Shown here piece after piece: positions 24,647 through 33,519 of a stretch of DNA of 64,000 bases. The notes beneath the pieces are model-generated. The model was not told where the DNA came from, did no database searches, and was given only the letters and a program-made list of their open reading frames with translations. The first letter of the stretch is position 1, and each line of letters begins with the position of its first letter. Source of the stretch: Streptacidiphilus albus JL83 (lineage in GTDB: Bacteria; Actinomycetota; Actinomycetes; Streptomycetales; Streptomycetaceae); assembly GCF_000744705.1 (NCBI RefSeq), contig NZ_JQML01000001.1, positions 5,094,017-5,158,016 on the forward strand. The letters run 5' to 3'. Made by a program: the position numbers and the translations under genes.

Positions 24647-24664
24647 GGTGTAGCCCGCTACACC
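24647..24664. promoter_or_regulatory. Palindrome upstream of the sensor kinase, probable response-regulator site
   Basis: GGTGTAGC-CC-GCTACACC is a perfect 8-2-8 palindrome 34 bases before the kinase start. It shares the form GGTGnAGC-NN-GCTnCACC with the site at 30157 ahead of the ABC operon. A TAGCCT lies 7 bases before the kinase ATG, so the mRNA may be leaderless. Confidence 0.6.
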
Positions 24665-24698
24665 CCGCTCCCCGCGCGGGTCGCCTAGCCTGATCCGT

Positions 24699-25856
24699 AT
24701 GCGCGAACCGGTCCGTAGAGCGGGAAGGGCTTCGGTCCAGCTGCTGGTCGGAGCGGGAGTCAGCGTGGCCTGCTACCTGCTGCTCGGCATGCTGATGGTC
24801 ACCACGGTCCTCTCGCTGACCGTGATCGGCGCCGGTCTGCTGCCCGAGGGCGTACTCACGCTGCGCCGGCTGGCGGGCTTTCAGCGCCGCCGTACCTCCG
24901 AATGGACCGGGGAACCGCTGCCGGAGGCGTATCTGCCCCTGGCCGGCTCGCTGACAGCGCGGTTGCGGACAGCAGCCAGTGATCCCGGCACGGCGCGCGA
25001 CCTGTTGTGGATGGCTGCGGACCTCGTCTACGGCATGGCGCTGATGAGTGCGGCGCTGCTGCTGTGGGTGCCCGCGCTACTGGTCGACGCTGTCTGGTGC
25101 GGCGCGGCCAGGAACGATGCGGTGCTGCTGCCGGTGATCGGGCGGCTCGCCGACCTGGAGGCGTCCTGGTCGCACCTGCTGCTGCAGCCCTCCCCGGATG
25201 CCGGTACGGCCGACCGGATCGAGCAGCTGACCGTCACCAGGGCGGGAGCGGTGGCCGCCCACGGCGCGGAACTGCGCCGGATCGAGCGGGACCTGCACGA
25301 CGGGGCGCAGGCGCACCTGGTGGCGCTCTCCATGCGGCTGGGCCTGGCCCGTCGGGCGTACGACTCCGACCCGGCGACCGCGCGACGGCTGCTGGAGGAG
25401 GCACAGGACCAGGCCGAGACGGCCCTGACCGAGCTGCGCCATGTCGTGCGCGGCATTCACCCGCCGATCCTGACCGACCGCGGACTGGCCGGGGCCGTCC
25501 GTGCGCTGGCGGCGGGCAGCGGGCTGGCCGTCGACGTCGAGACCGGCGGCGTCGAGGACGGGCCGCGCGCACCCGCGGCGGTCGAGGCGGCGGCGTACTT
25601 CGCGGTGGCGGAGGCGCTGACCAATGCCGCCAAACACAGCGGCTCCGACCAGGCCCGGGTGGAACTGGTCCGGTCGCCCGGGATGCTCCGCATCTCGGTG
25701 CGGGACGAGGGGCGCGGCGGAGCCCTGGCGAGCGGTGACGGCTCGGGGCTGCTCGGATTGCGTCGCCGGGTGGCGGCGCTCGACGGAACCGTGGGCATCA
25801 CCAGCCCGGTGGGAGGCCCTACTGTGATCACTGTGGAGCTGCCGTGCGCGTGGTGA
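24699..25856 (+). CDS. NarL-type sensor histidine kinase
   Basis: 385 residues. N-terminal sensor with membrane helices (VSVACYLLLGMLMVTTVLSL and GMALMSAALLLWVPALLV) of the short 'putative sensor' type, then the HisKA_3 dimerisation helix with IERDLHDGAQAHLVAL (phospho-acceptor His200), and an HATPase domain: AEALTNAAKHSG (N-box), VRDEGRGG, and GSGLLGLRRRVAALDG. It should phosphorylate the response regulator encoded 42 bp downstream. The gene lies in unit A, 4.6 kb from the ABC exporter genes on the other strand with a matching palindrome, so the pair probably senses and answers membrane or cell-wall stress; the stimulus is not known. Confidence 0.9.
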   Translation: MREPVRRAGRASVQLLVGAGVSVACYLLLGMLMVTTVLSLTVIGAGLLPEGVLTLRRLAGFQRRRTSEWTGEPLPEAYLPLAGSLTARLRTAASDPGTARDLLWMAADLVYGMALMSAALLLWVPALLVDAVWCGAARNDAVLLPVIGRLADLEASWSHLLLQPSPDAGTADRIEQLTVTRAGAVAAHGAELRRIERDLHDGAQAHLVALSMRLGLARRAYDSDPATARRLLEEAQDQAETALTELRHVVRGIHPPILTDRGLAGAVRALAAGSGLAVDVETGGVEDGPRAPAAVEAAAYFAVAEALTNAAKHSGSDQARVELVRSPGMLRISVRDEGRGGALASGDGSGLLGLRRRVAALDGTVGITSPVGGPTVITVELPCAW

Positions 25857-25898
25857 CCACTCAGGCTCAGAGGTAGACCGTCTCCGAGGGGAACCGTC

Positions 25899-26540
25899 GT
25901 GCGGGTAGTGATCGCCGAGGACAACGTCCTGCTGCGGGAGGGGCTGCAACTGCTCCTCTCGTCCTCGGGGCACGAGGTGGTGGGTGTGGCCTCCACCGGT
26001 CCGGAGGTACTGCCACTGCTGCTGGAGCACCGTCCGGACGTCGCCGTGCTGGACGTCCGGATGCCGCCCGCCTTCCGCGACGAGGGGCTGCGGGCGGCCC
26101 TCGCCGCCCGCGAGCAGCTGCCGGACCTGCCGGTCCTGGTCCTGTCCCAGTACGTCGAGGAGACCTACGCCGCCGAGCTGCTCAGCGGCGGCGCCCGGGG
26201 TGTCGGCTATCTGCTGAAGGACCGGGTGGGCCGGGTCGACGAGTTCCTCGACGCATTGGAGCGGGTGGCGGCTGGCGGTACAGCGCTGGACCCGGAGGTG
26301 GTGACGGAACTGATGCAGCGCCGCCGCGACCATCCGCTGGACGGCCTCACTCCCAGGGAGCGCGAGGTCCTGGGCCTGATGGCACAGGGCCAGGACAACG
26401 CGTCGATCGCGAAGGCACTGGTGATCACGGAGCGCTCGGTGCACAAGCACATCAGCAACGTCTTCGCGAAGCTGGGCCTGCCACCGAGCGACACCGGGCA
26501 CCGCAGGGTGCTGGCGGTCCTCGCCTTCCTCAACTCCTGA
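25899..26540 (+). CDS. LuxR/NarL-family response regulator
   Basis: 213 residues from a GTG at 25899. Receiver: VVIAEDNVLLREGL (acidic pocket), phospho-acceptor Asp52 in AVLDVRMPP, and LLKDRVG with the conserved Lys. C-terminal LuxR HTH: LTPREREVLGLMAQGQDNASIA, then VHKHISNVFAKLGL. The predicted dimeric binding sites are the GGTGnAGC-type palindromes at 24647 and 30157. The stop codon lies in the first unit of a 16-bp tandem repeat. Confidence 0.92.
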   Translation: MRVVIAEDNVLLREGLQLLLSSSGHEVVGVASTGPEVLPLLLEHRPDVAVLDVRMPPAFRDEGLRAALAAREQLPDLPVLVLSQYVEETYAAELLSGGARGVGYLLKDRVGRVDEFLDALERVAAGGTALDPEVVTELMQRRRDHPLDGLTPREREVLGLMAQGQDNASIAKALVITERSVHKHISNVFAKLGLPPSDTGHRRVLAVLAFLNS

Positions 26541-26608
26541 GCCCCTGCATTCCTGAGCCCCTGCATTCCTGAGCCCCTGCATTCCTGAGCCCCTGCATTC
26601 CTGAGCCC
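26536..26608. repeat. Tandem repeat of CCTGAGCCCCTGCATT at a stop codon
   Basis: Four perfect 16-bp units (26536, 26552, 26568, 26584) and a 9-base partial. The response regulator's TGA stop (26538-26540) is in the first unit. The repeat fills the gap between this gene and the facing permease gene. Confidence 0.95.
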
Positions 26609-26615
26609 TTCCGGG

Positions 26616-29261
26616 TCAGGTGGTGCGGCGGCGCAGCACTCGGCGGGCCGGGGCGAGTACGCCCGCGAAGCCGGTGAGCACCGGGACCGCCACCATCAGG
26701 CCCAGCTCGGCCGGCGGCAGGTACGGCAGGCTGTGGGCGACCGTCAGGGTGAAGGCCAGCAGGGGGAACGCGGCGACGGCCGCGCCCACCACCAGGCCGG
26801 TCGCGGTGACCGCTGCCGCCTCCACCCGCAGCATCAGGCGCAGTTGCCCCCGGCTCGCGCCCAGGCGGCGCAGCAGGGCCAGTTCGGGACACCGGCCGAC
26901 CGTGATCAGCGCGAGTGTGCTGAACACCGCGATGACGGTGAGGGCGGCGATCGCGGCCATCAGCACCGTCGACATGGTGCTGTTCAGCTGCGCGCCCTCG
27001 ACGGTGAGCTGTATCGGCGCGGCGGGTGATTGGACCTGGGCTCCCGCGCCGGGGGCGAGACTCTGCAGGGCGTGCCGGACGCCGGTCGTGTTCACGCCCG
27101 GGTCCGTCGCGACCAGGACCTGTTCCGCTGCCGGCGCGGACATGTGCCGAGCCAGTTCGCCTTCGGCCAGCATGAAGTCGCCCAGGGCCAGCGAGCGGTC
27201 GTAGACCGCAACCACCCGCAACCGCTGCTGCTCCCCGTCGTCGAAGCGCAGGGTCACCGTCGAACCGACCCCGACGTCGAGGGACTTGGCGCGTTCGGCG
27301 CCCACCGCCACGGTGCCGGGCTGTCCGAGATCGGTGAGACTGCCGTCGGTCACCTCTGGGTCCAGGGTGCCGGTCAGTCCCCCGGGGGTGACCCCGAGTA
27401 CGGGCAGTCGGTCCAGCAGCGGGCTGCCCGCCGAGGTGTGCGGCAGGATCACCGTGCCCGGCAGGATGTCCGTGGCCGCCGCGACCCCCGGCACCCTGAG
27501 GGCCTGCTGCGCCGTGATTCCGGCACCCGACACCGAGAACTCGGCGCGCATCGCCCGATCGGCCTGCGCGGCCCCTGCGTGGACCATCGTGGCGCCCGCC
27601 GAGAACTGGACCGCGGCAAAGGCGATCACCAGCACGATCGGGGTGATCGCCGCGCCCAGTCGGCGGGTGTCCGACGCACAGGCAGCGGCCGCGAGCCTGC
27701 CGGACGCTCCGCCCAGATGCCGCATCGGTCCACCCAGGACGCGCAGCGCACCGCGAGCGATCCACGGGCCGAGCAGCGCGCAGGCGGCGACCATGGTCAC
27801 GGCCGCCGTCCCCGCCGCAGCCGCGGCGGTGTCACTGTTCTGCAGGGTCGCGGCACCCGCCGCGCTCACCCCGCAGAACAGCAGGGCCAGACCGGTGATC
27901 CGCCGGGCCGTCCCCGGTTCCGCCGGGCGCCCGGTGGGGCGGCCGCAGGCGAACGGGACGACCGCCCGCGCGGCACCGACCGTCAGCCCTGCCGTGACCA
28001 GGACCACGGTGAACAGCCAGGGCGGGGTGGGCAGTTCGAGGCCGTCCGGCAGCGCCCCCTGGGCCCGTAGCAGGTGCCACAGTCCCAGGAAGGCCGGGAC
28101 CGCGGCGACCGCGCCGACAAGTGCGGCCCACATGCCGATCCGCACGACCTCCCTCCCGACCGAGGAGCGGAGCTGGCGCGGCGTCATCCCGACCGCGCGC
28201 AGCAGGGCCAGTTCACCGGAGCGCTGTTGGAGTGCCTGGGCCACCAGGGAGGAGAGAACCAGCAGGGCGATCACGAGAACCAGCCCGGAGACCGTGGCCA
28301 GCATCCCCAACAGCTCGCCCTGGACGGGTGCGGTCGCCAGATACTCGGCATTCCCGCGACCGTCACCTGTCAGCACCCGCAGCGACGAGGAATCCCCAGG
28401 AGCCCGCCGGCCCGCACTCATGTCCTGCATGTGGGCGGCGTCCAGGGCGTGCCGCACCTCGGTGTACAGCTGCCGTGCCGAGACCCCGGAGGCGGGCAGC
28501 ACCCCGATGGCGTCGACCGAGGCCGGGTGACCCGCGAGCTCCTGCGCGCGGTCCTGGGTGAAGTAGAGCGCCGGCGGACCGTCCGCCACCCCGACGACCC
28601 GGTAGCTGCCCTCGGTCGCCGTCGTGACCTCCTGCCCGGTCCGAAGACCGAGGCCGAAGCCCGCGACCACCTCGTCGGGCCGCTGCGGGGCCCGTCCGTC
28701 ACGAAGCCCGTACGGCGCCAAAGCGGCGGCCGGCCAGGGCCGTCCGGCCACCGGCTGCACCTGGACCTGGTTCTGCACCTGGTTCTGCACCTGGCTCTGG
28801 TCCACCGTTTCCGAGGTCGCCGTCCGGCTGTCCACGCGTACCCCGGGAACGGTGAAGACGTCGTCCGCGACCACGGACCCCACCACCGGCAGCGAGCGCA
28901 ACAGCTCGACAGCGCCGATCGGCACGCCCACCCTTTCGGTGAGCGGTGCCGTCGCCGTCGTGGGCGGGTCGCCCCAGGGCTTCGTCGTGTACCGGGTGGA
29001 CTGGTTACCGGTCACCACCACCGGTGCCGCGGCGTACCGGTCCACCGAGGCGTGGCCGAGTGCGGCCGAGCCGATGGCCAGGCCCACGCCGCCGAGCAGC
29101 GCCGAGACCATCGCGAGCGCCACGAACAGGGACGCCCATGCCCTGCGGTGGGTCTTCAGCGCACGCGAGGCGAGCAGGCGCGTGGCCGCGCGGCCCTCCC
29201 GCCACCGCACCCGCGGCCTGTCGACGCGCTTGTCCGCCGTGCGCTTCCCCGCCGTGTTCAT
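26616..29261 (-). CDS. ABC transporter permease, FtsX/MacB type
   Basis: 881 residues. Large permease with one N-terminal helix ([25 protein letters not shown]), a long extracytoplasmic domain, and two FtsX bundles: [39 protein letters not shown], where the ELALLRAVG motif is seen, and again near the C-terminus ([18 protein letters not shown]) with [16 protein letters not shown]. Type VII ABC exporters of this form act mechanically on peptides, lipids or lipoproteins rather than by classical translocation. Overlaps the ATPase stop by ATGA. Its start is directly coupled to it. Confidence 0.9.
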   Translation of the reverse strand: MNTAGKRTADKRVDRPRVRWREGRAATRLLASRALKTHRRAWASLFVALAMVSALLGGVGLAIGSAALGHASVDRYAAAPVVVTGNQSTRYTTKPWGDPPTTATAPLTERVGVPIGAVELLRSLPVVGSVVADDVFTVPGVRVDSRTATSETVDQSQVQNQVQNQVQVQPVAGRPWPAAALAPYGLRDGRAPQRPDEVVAGFGLGLRTGQEVTTATEGSYRVVGVADGPPALYFTQDRAQELAGHPASVDAIGVLPASGVSARQLYTEVRHALDAAHMQDMSAGRRAPGDSSSLRVLTGDGRGNAEYLATAPVQGELLGMLATVSGLVLVIALLVLSSLVAQALQQRSGELALLRAVGMTPRQLRSSVGREVVRIGMWAALVGAVAAVPAFLGLWHLLRAQGALPDGLELPTPPWLFTVVLVTAGLTVGAARAVVPFACGRPTGRPAEPGTARRITGLALLFCGVSAAGAATLQNSDTAAAAAGTAAVTMVAACALLGPWIARGALRVLGGPMRHLGGASGRLAAAACASDTRRLGAAITPIVLVIAFAAVQFSAGATMVHAGAAQADRAMRAEFSVSGAGITAQQALRVPGVAAATDILPGTVILPHTSAGSPLLDRLPVLGVTPGGLTGTLDPEVTDGSLTDLGQPGTVAVGAERAKSLDVGVGSTVTLRFDDGEQQRLRVVAVYDRSLALGDFMLAEGELARHMSAPAAEQVLVATDPGVNTTGVRHALQSLAPGAGAQVQSPAAPIQLTVEGAQLNSTMSTVLMAAIAALTVIAVFSTLALITVGRCPELALLRRLGASRGQLRLMLRVEAAAVTATGLVVGAAVAAFPLLAFTLTVAHSLPYLPPAELGLMVAVPVLTGFAGVLAPARRVLRRRTT

Positions 29262-30031
29262 CGCTGCCGTCCCAGTCCGCGAAGTGCTTGTCGGACGTCG
29301 CCGGCCTGCGGATGCGCCAGACGGCCCGCGATCCTGCCCGAGTCGAGGAAGATCGCCTCATCGGCCCACTGCGCGGCCATGGGGTCGTGGGTGACCAGGA
29401 CGACCGTTCGGCCCCGCTGGTCCACCGCCGATCGCAGCAGCGCCAGGACCTCGTCGGCGGTCACCGGGTCGAGCGCGGCCGTCGGCTCGTCAGCGAAGAT
29501 CACCTCCGGTTCGGTGACCAGGGCCCGCGCGATCGCCACCCGCTGCTGCTGCCCACCGGACAGCCTGGCCGGGATGTCCTGCGCGCGGTCGGCCAGGCCC
29601 ACCGACGCCAGCGCGGCCAGCCCCCGCTCCAGCCGCGCCGCTCCCGCCAGCATCAGCGGCAGCACGGTGTTCTCCAGCACCGTCAACGACGGCACCAGGT
29701 TGAGGGACTGGAAGACGAAGCCGATCCGGTCCCGCCGCAGCCGACTGAGCGCGGTCTCCTTGAGCCCCGCGAGATCGGTCCCCCCGAGCCGCACCGTTCC
29801 GCTGGTGGGCCGTTCGAGACCGGCGGCGCACTGCAGCAGCGTGGACTTGCCCGAACCCGACCGGCCCATCACCGCGAGAAAGCCGCCGCGCGGCACATTC
29901 AGGCTCACCTCGTCCAGCGCGGGCGCGACCTTCCCGTACCTCCGGCTGACCCTGTCGAGGGTCAATGCGTCCCCCGACTCGGCCGTGACCGCCACGGCGG
30001 GGCCGCCGCTCCGCCACTTGATCTCTCCCAT
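29258..30031 (-). CDS. ABC transporter ATP-binding protein (LolD/MacB type)
   Basis: 257 residues from ATG 30031 with GAGGG upstream; an ATG at 30142 gives 37 more residues of poor composition. Walker [13 protein letters not shown]-loop [21 protein letters not shown], signature [15 protein letters not shown], Walker [14 protein letters not shown], and H-loop VLVTHDP are all intact. Partner of the FtsX permease that follows. The promoter region holds the palindrome at 30157. Confidence 0.93.
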   Translation of the reverse strand: MGEIKWRSGGPAVAVTAESGDALTLDRVSRRYGKVAPALDEVSLNVPRGGFLAVMGRSGSGKSTLLQCAAGLERPTSGTVRLGGTDLAGLKETALSRLRRDRIGFVFQSLNLVPSLTVLENTVLPLMLAGAARLERGLAALASVGLADRAQDIPARLSGGQQQRVAIARALVTEPEVIFADEPTAALDPVTADEVLALLRSAVDQRGRTVVLVTHDPMAAQWADEAIFLDSGRIAGRLAHPQAGDVRQALRGLGRQR

Positions 30032-30156
30032 AGCTCCCTCGCTCACTCTCACCCACGTCAGGCGGCCGAAACCGCCACCCATGACGCTAGGGAAGGCAGG
30101 AATGAGCGAGGAGCCTGCCAGTACCCGTCGTTGAGACAGCACAGGTACCTAGGAAC

Positions 30157-30176
30157 AGGTGGAGCCAGCTCCACCT
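30157..30176. promoter_or_regulatory. Palindrome upstream of the ABC operon, probable response-regulator site
   Basis: AGGTGGAGC-CA-GCTCCACCT is a perfect 9-2-9 palindrome 126 bases before the ATPase start. Same architecture as the site at 24647 (GGTGnAGC-NN-GCTnCACC). A TAGGTA on the minus strand (30146-30151) lies directly downstream and could be the -10 box. Confidence 0.6.
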
Positions 30177-30872
30177 CAAGGTCCGAAGCGGAGGCGGTGG
30201 AGCGTAGTAGCCGCGCTGAGGAACTGAGGACCACCGGAGTAAAAAGCACCCGGTGCTCATCCCGGTGGCTGCCAGCGGACCTGGCTGCGGCTTGGTGACG
30301 CGCTGCTCGACATCGAAGCTGATACGCCTCTCGGCCGGTGATTCAGAGCGCCGTCGTGATCTTGACCCCGGGCGCCAGGTGGCGCACGTACCCGCCGCCC
30401 AGATTTTTGAACACTGTGACTCGGGCGATCAGGTCGGCGCGCAGGCCACCGGCCGTGTCGTCCAGCCGCTCGGCGGTCTGTGGGCGCCGTGGCCGACCAT
30501 CGCTGCCCGCAGCTGGACGAGGGCGGTTTGGGGAGACATCTTCCGGAATCACCAAAGTGAGATTGTTGATTTGTTTGGAGATTTGCTGCGAACTGCGGCT
30601 TGAGCGAGCGGCAGGCCCAGTACGCCCTGGAACTGCTGCGCGAGGAAGGGCGTGCCGAGCTGCTCGGGGGACGGGGAGTTACAAGCAAGTACCGAACCTG
30701 GAAAGAGGACTGATGTTGCTTTGGTCGGGGTCGACTCCGGAGCGACGGCAGCGCAGTCACACACGCCGCAGGAGCGTGTTCCTCGCCCCCCGGACGGTCA
30801 CTGAACCGCCCTTGACCAGCTGATTTGTGGCCGGGGCAGGGCTTTCACGGAACCTCGATCGAGACTGCAGAT
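30177..30872. other. Right part of unit A, decayed coding remnants
   Basis: No intact gene. On the + strand a frame from 30570 to 30713 encodes a plausible protein tail (GLSERQAQYALELLREEG, then GVTSKYRTWKED) with no start. On the minus strand, 30343-30555 ends VFKNLGGGYVRHLAPGVKI. Both look like remnants; neither can be assigned. Confidence 0.4.
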
Positions 30873-30992
30873 GAGACCGGAACGCGTGAGGCCCCGACCG
30901 TTGCCGGTCGGGGCCTCACGTCTGTCCTGCTCAGAGCGGTAGCGGTGGGATTCGAACCCACGGTGAAGTTGCCCCCACACACGCTTTCGAGG
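30873..30992 (-). repeat. att-like repeat copy 2: tRNA-Ser(CGA) 3' half plus terminator (junction of units A and B)
   Basis: 120 bp nearly identical to 32786-32905 (one base different), including the terminator stem (30885-30920) and the tRNA 3' half 30937-30992, ending after the anticodon loop at TTTCGAGG. The next bases (TCTGCACCTGGGTTCTG) equal those after copy 1 and not the tRNA. Confidence 0.93.
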
Positions 30993-31123
30993 TCTGCACC
31001 TGGGTTCTGGGGGCGGCTCAGCATGATCCACGGTTGCTTGTCAGCGTTCGTCTCTGCCGGTCAGCGCCGGTGTAGCAGGGGCCGAGGCCATCCGCGAATC
31101 TGGGCGAATCATGGTGGATGAGA

Positions 31124-32068
31124 CTAGGAACGCGGGGCGCTCGGCGGCGGCGAGGGATCAGGTCCCTGCGACCATGTGCCCGCACTCGCGCTCCAGCGGA
31201 GCTTCTCCACGCCATCGGCGGAGAGGACCGGGTCGGCGAAGGCTGTCACGTGCTGGACCACCTCATCGAATTCCTCGGGATAGCCGACTGCGGCAGGTCC
31301 TTGTCGTCGGCGCCACGCGGTGTAGGAGGACTGGCGGCGGACTCCGAGGTCTGTGATCGAGGTGCTGAGCCGTTGCAAGGGGATGCCGCGATGCTCGGCG
31401 GTCGCGACCACGGCCGCCGTAAGCTCGTCCCCGTCGAGGTCGTTGAGGGTGAGTAGACGATAGAGGTCCGCGTAGTCCCGGTCGCGGGTGTTGAGGTCCC
31501 CGAGGGAAACCGCAGTCGTGAGCTTCTCGGCGATGACGGTGGCCAGCGGATAGCCGAAGAGCTGGAAGCTCTCCGCGGCGAGATGCTGGGGGTAGTCGAC
31601 GACTTGCGGTTCGGGTGTGACCGGGTCGCCGAAGCTGACGTCGAGTTGGAGCTTGAGCCGAGCGCGGGCAATCGTCGCCGCCATGACCAGGCGCAGGCCG
31701 TGGTACTCGTCCTCCTCGCGGATCGGTACGGCTTTGAGAGTCGCGGGGTCGAAGGTGACGCCATCGTCGACCTCGGCCGCCGCGATCGCTGTGATCCGGC
31801 GAACGATCTCGGCTTCCTCGCCGAGGAAGCCACAGCCGAGGATGTCGATGTCTCGCGTCATCCGACGAGCACCGAACCTGGCCAGCAACAGGCCGCCCTT
31901 GAGGATGAAGTGCCGGCCTCCGAGCGGTGACTGCGCCAACCGGTAGAGAAACCGCTCGAGTACGTACTCGACCATGATCTCGTCGGTCGAGCGGCCATCT
32001 CTCCGAGCCAGGTTGCGCAGGTCGTTGTAGACACGACCCGACTGGGTGTCACGGGTGGGATTCGGCAT
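31124..32068 (-). CDS. AbiEii/AbiGii-type nucleotidyltransferase toxin
   Basis: 314 residues. Type IV toxin-antitoxin / abortive infection nucleotidyltransferase: FILKGGLLLARFGARRMTRD then IDILG carries the GG[S/L] and DxD-like motif I-II of the DNA polymerase beta fold, and AEKLTTAVSLGDLNTRDRDYADL holds the family's conserved EK and RxxDxxDL motif. Known AbiEii enzymes inactivate tRNA or other targets by nucleotide transfer in phage-infected cells; the target here is inferred. Start ATG 32068 overlaps the antitoxin stop (TGATG). The Pro/Ser-rich C-terminal tail after WSASAGTW is poorly conserved. Confidence 0.88.
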   Translation of the reverse strand: MPNPTRDTQSGRVYNDLRNLARRDGRSTDEIMVEYVLERFLYRLAQSPLGGRHFILKGGLLLARFGARRMTRDIDILGCGFLGEEAEIVRRITAIAAAEVDDGVTFDPATLKAVPIREEDEYHGLRLVMAATIARARLKLQLDVSFGDPVTPEPQVVDYPQHLAAESFQLFGYPLATVIAEKLTTAVSLGDLNTRDRDYADLYRLLTLNDLDGDELTAAVVATAEHRGIPLQRLSTSITDLGVRRQSSYTAWRRRQGPAAVGYPEEFDEVVQHVTAFADPVLSADGVEKLRWSASAGTWSQGPDPSPPPSAPRS

Positions 32069-32682
32069 CAGGCAAGGACCGCCTCAACTGCGGGACGAAT
32101 GACGGACAGTGCCCCGAGTTCACGGGCGATGCGCTGTAGTTCGCCCACCCCGGGGCGTCCGCTTGTCCGCAGGTACCGACCCAGTGCGGACAGGGCGAGT
32201 GATTCGCCGATCTGCTTGCGGTGGCGCATGGCATCAACCACGCTCCGAGCGGCGCTGTATAGCGGGATCCACTCGTTCTGGGCTGCCTCGAAGCGCTCGA
32301 TACCCAGGGCGAAGGTTTCGGCGGAGTACTGGGTGACCACGACGGGTGGATAGGCGATCACTGGTCGGTGGGTACCCCGAGGCACCGCTATGTGGACAGC
32401 CGCAGGGATGTCGTCGATCAGTTCGTGGAGCGCCAGCGCGGACTCGCCGCACACTACGGCTCTCGGTGCCCGCGTGCAGACGGCGAGGAGATCCAGGTGC
32501 GCGGTCTCTGGGGCCGTCGCGCGGCGGTAGACGCCGTAGGACAGCTCGTCGATCTCTGCAGCCGCGGCCAAGGTCGCCATATCGCGCGGGGAGAGCCCCG
32601 ACCGACGGGCCTGTCCCGTGGTGAAGGTGGGGGGGAGCGCGGCGAGGCGCTGCTCAAGCCGCGAGGCTTCCAGAGCACTCAT
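32068..32682 (-). CDS. AbiEi-type antitoxin
   Basis: 204 residues from ATG 32682. N-terminal winged helix (PPTFTTGQARRSGLSPRDMATLAA, then IDELSYGVYRRA) followed by the AbiEi C-terminal domain (VVCGESALALHELIDDIPAAVHIAVPRGTH). In known AbiE pairs this protein binds inverted repeats in its promoter and represses the operon; it does not bind the toxin directly. The order antitoxin-toxin with a 1-2 base overlap is standard. A TAGGAT lies 7 bases before the ATG, suggesting a near-leaderless mRNA. Confidence 0.87.
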   Translation of the reverse strand: MSALEASRLEQRLAALPPTFTTGQARRSGLSPRDMATLAAAAEIDELSYGVYRRATAPETAHLDLLAVCTRAPRAVVCGESALALHELIDDIPAAVHIAVPRGTHRPVIAYPPVVVTQYSAETFALGIERFEAAQNEWIPLYSAARSVVDAMRHRKQIGESLALSALGRYLRTSGRPGVGELQRIARELGALSVIRPAVEAVLA

Positions 32683-32785
32683 GTATTGAATCCTACCCCT
32701 CCGATGGCCACAGGGGATGGATTCGATACAGGCTGATCTTTCGATGGAAGTAATGTCCCATTTTTCGCCCGTATCGGAATCTGCT

Positions 32786-32905
32786 GAGACTGGAACGCGT
32801 GAGGCCCCGACCGTTGCCGGTCGGGGCCTCACGTCTGTCCTGCTCAGAGCGGTAGCGGTGGGATTCGAACCCACGGTGAAGTTGCCCCCACACACGCTTT
32901 CGAGG
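32786..32905 (-). repeat. att-like repeat copy 3, within the intact tRNA-Ser(CGA) locus (right edge of island)
   Basis: The 120-bp block shared with copy 2 and, less exactly, copy 1. Here it continues at 32906 into the true anticodon stem and 5' half of the tRNA, so this is the reconstituted tRNA end of the integration site. Identity stops just 5' of the anticodon in tRNA sense, placing the crossover in the anticodon arm. Confidence 0.92.
32798..32833 (-). terminator. Terminator of tRNA-Ser(CGA)
   Basis: CGTGAGGCCCCGACCG and CGGTCGGGGCCTCACG form a perfect 16-bp stem around TTGC, 17 bases after the tRNA 3' end. It has been copied with the tRNA half at 23742 and 30885. Confidence 0.8.
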
Positions 32906-32936
32906 CGTGCTCCTTTGGCCGCTCGGACACGCTACC
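32850..32936 (-). tRNA. tRNA-Ser (anticodon CGA), integration target
   Basis: Acceptor GGTAGCG/CGCTACC with discriminator G, anticodon stem CACGC/GCGTG around loop CTCGAAA (anticodon CGA), class II long variable arm, T-arm GTGGG-TTCGAAT-CCCAC. CCA is not encoded. It reads serine UCG codons, very common in this genome type. Its 3' half occurs twice more at 23794-23850 and 30937-30992. Confidence 0.96.
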
Positions 32937-32969
32937 GTGGGACAGCCTACCGGATGCCGGGCAGTGCTC

Positions 32970-33494
32970 CTAAACGGCTTTCGGGGAGGCCCCCGGAAGG
33001 CGCTGCCCGTCGAAGAAGGCGTGGAGGTCGGCGGCGCACTCGGCGGCCAGGACGCCCGCGACGACCTCCGGGCGGTGGTTCAGCCGGCGGTCGCGGACGA
33101 CGTCCCAGAGCGAGCCGGCCGCGCCGGCCTTGTCGTCCAGGGCGCCGTAGACCACCCGGTGCAGCCGGGAGAGGACGATCGCGCCCGCGCACATGGTGCA
33201 GGGCTCCAGCGTGACCACCAGGGTGCAGCCGGTCAGCCGCCAGCCGTCCGCCGCCGCGCGGGCGGCCTCGCGGATGGCCTGGATCTCCGCGTGGGCCGTG
33301 GGGTCGCCCACGGCCTCGCGCTCGTTGTGGCCGCGGCCGATGACCGTGCCGTCCGGGGCGAACACCAGCGCGCCGACCGGCACGTCGCCGCTCGGCAGCG
33401 CGTGCCGGGCCTCGGCCAGCGCCAGCCGCATGGCCGGGGCCCACTTGTCGCGGAGCGGATCGGTGCCGGTGCCGGTGTCGGTACGGGTGCGCAT
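32970..33494 (-). CDS. tadA: tRNA adenosine(34) deaminase TadA
   Basis: 174 residues. Zinc-dependent deaminase making inosine at the wobble position of tRNA-Arg(ACG): HAEIQAI (zinc His and catalytic Glu) and TLEPCTMCAGAI (two zinc Cys), with the C-terminal YGALDDKAGAAGSLWD and LNHRPEV segments that bind tRNA. The ATG at 33494 gives a ~20-residue Thr-rich N-terminus; the ATG at residue 22 is an alternative. Its substrate, tRNA-Arg(ACG), is encoded twice in the same window. Same strand as the acidic companion gene upstream. Confidence 0.95.
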   Translation of the reverse strand: MRTRTDTGTGTDPLRDKWAPAMRLALAEARHALPSGDVPVGALVFAPDGTVIGRGHNEREAVGDPTAHAEIQAIREAARAAADGWRLTGCTLVVTLEPCTMCAGAIVLSRLHRVVYGALDDKAGAAGSLWDVVRDRRLNHRPEVVAGVLAAECAADLHAFFDGQRLPGASPKAV

Positions 33495-33519
33495 GGACTC
33501 CAGTGTCCTGTACCGCCGC

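Noticed and set aside
26536-26608. CRISPR array
   Set aside because: The units are contiguous without spacers, too short (16 bp) and there are no cas genes.
30343-30555. RND-type outer-membrane factor fragment (VFKNLGGGY)
   Set aside because: The match is limited to a short tail; outer-membrane factors do not belong in this cell type, and no supporting neighbours exist.
23851-30872. Integrase or relaxase gene in unit A
   Set aside because: I looked for the tyrosine recombinase (R-H-R-Y) and serine recombinase signatures in the open frames on both strands and found none; the only large genes are the two-component system and the ABC exporter.
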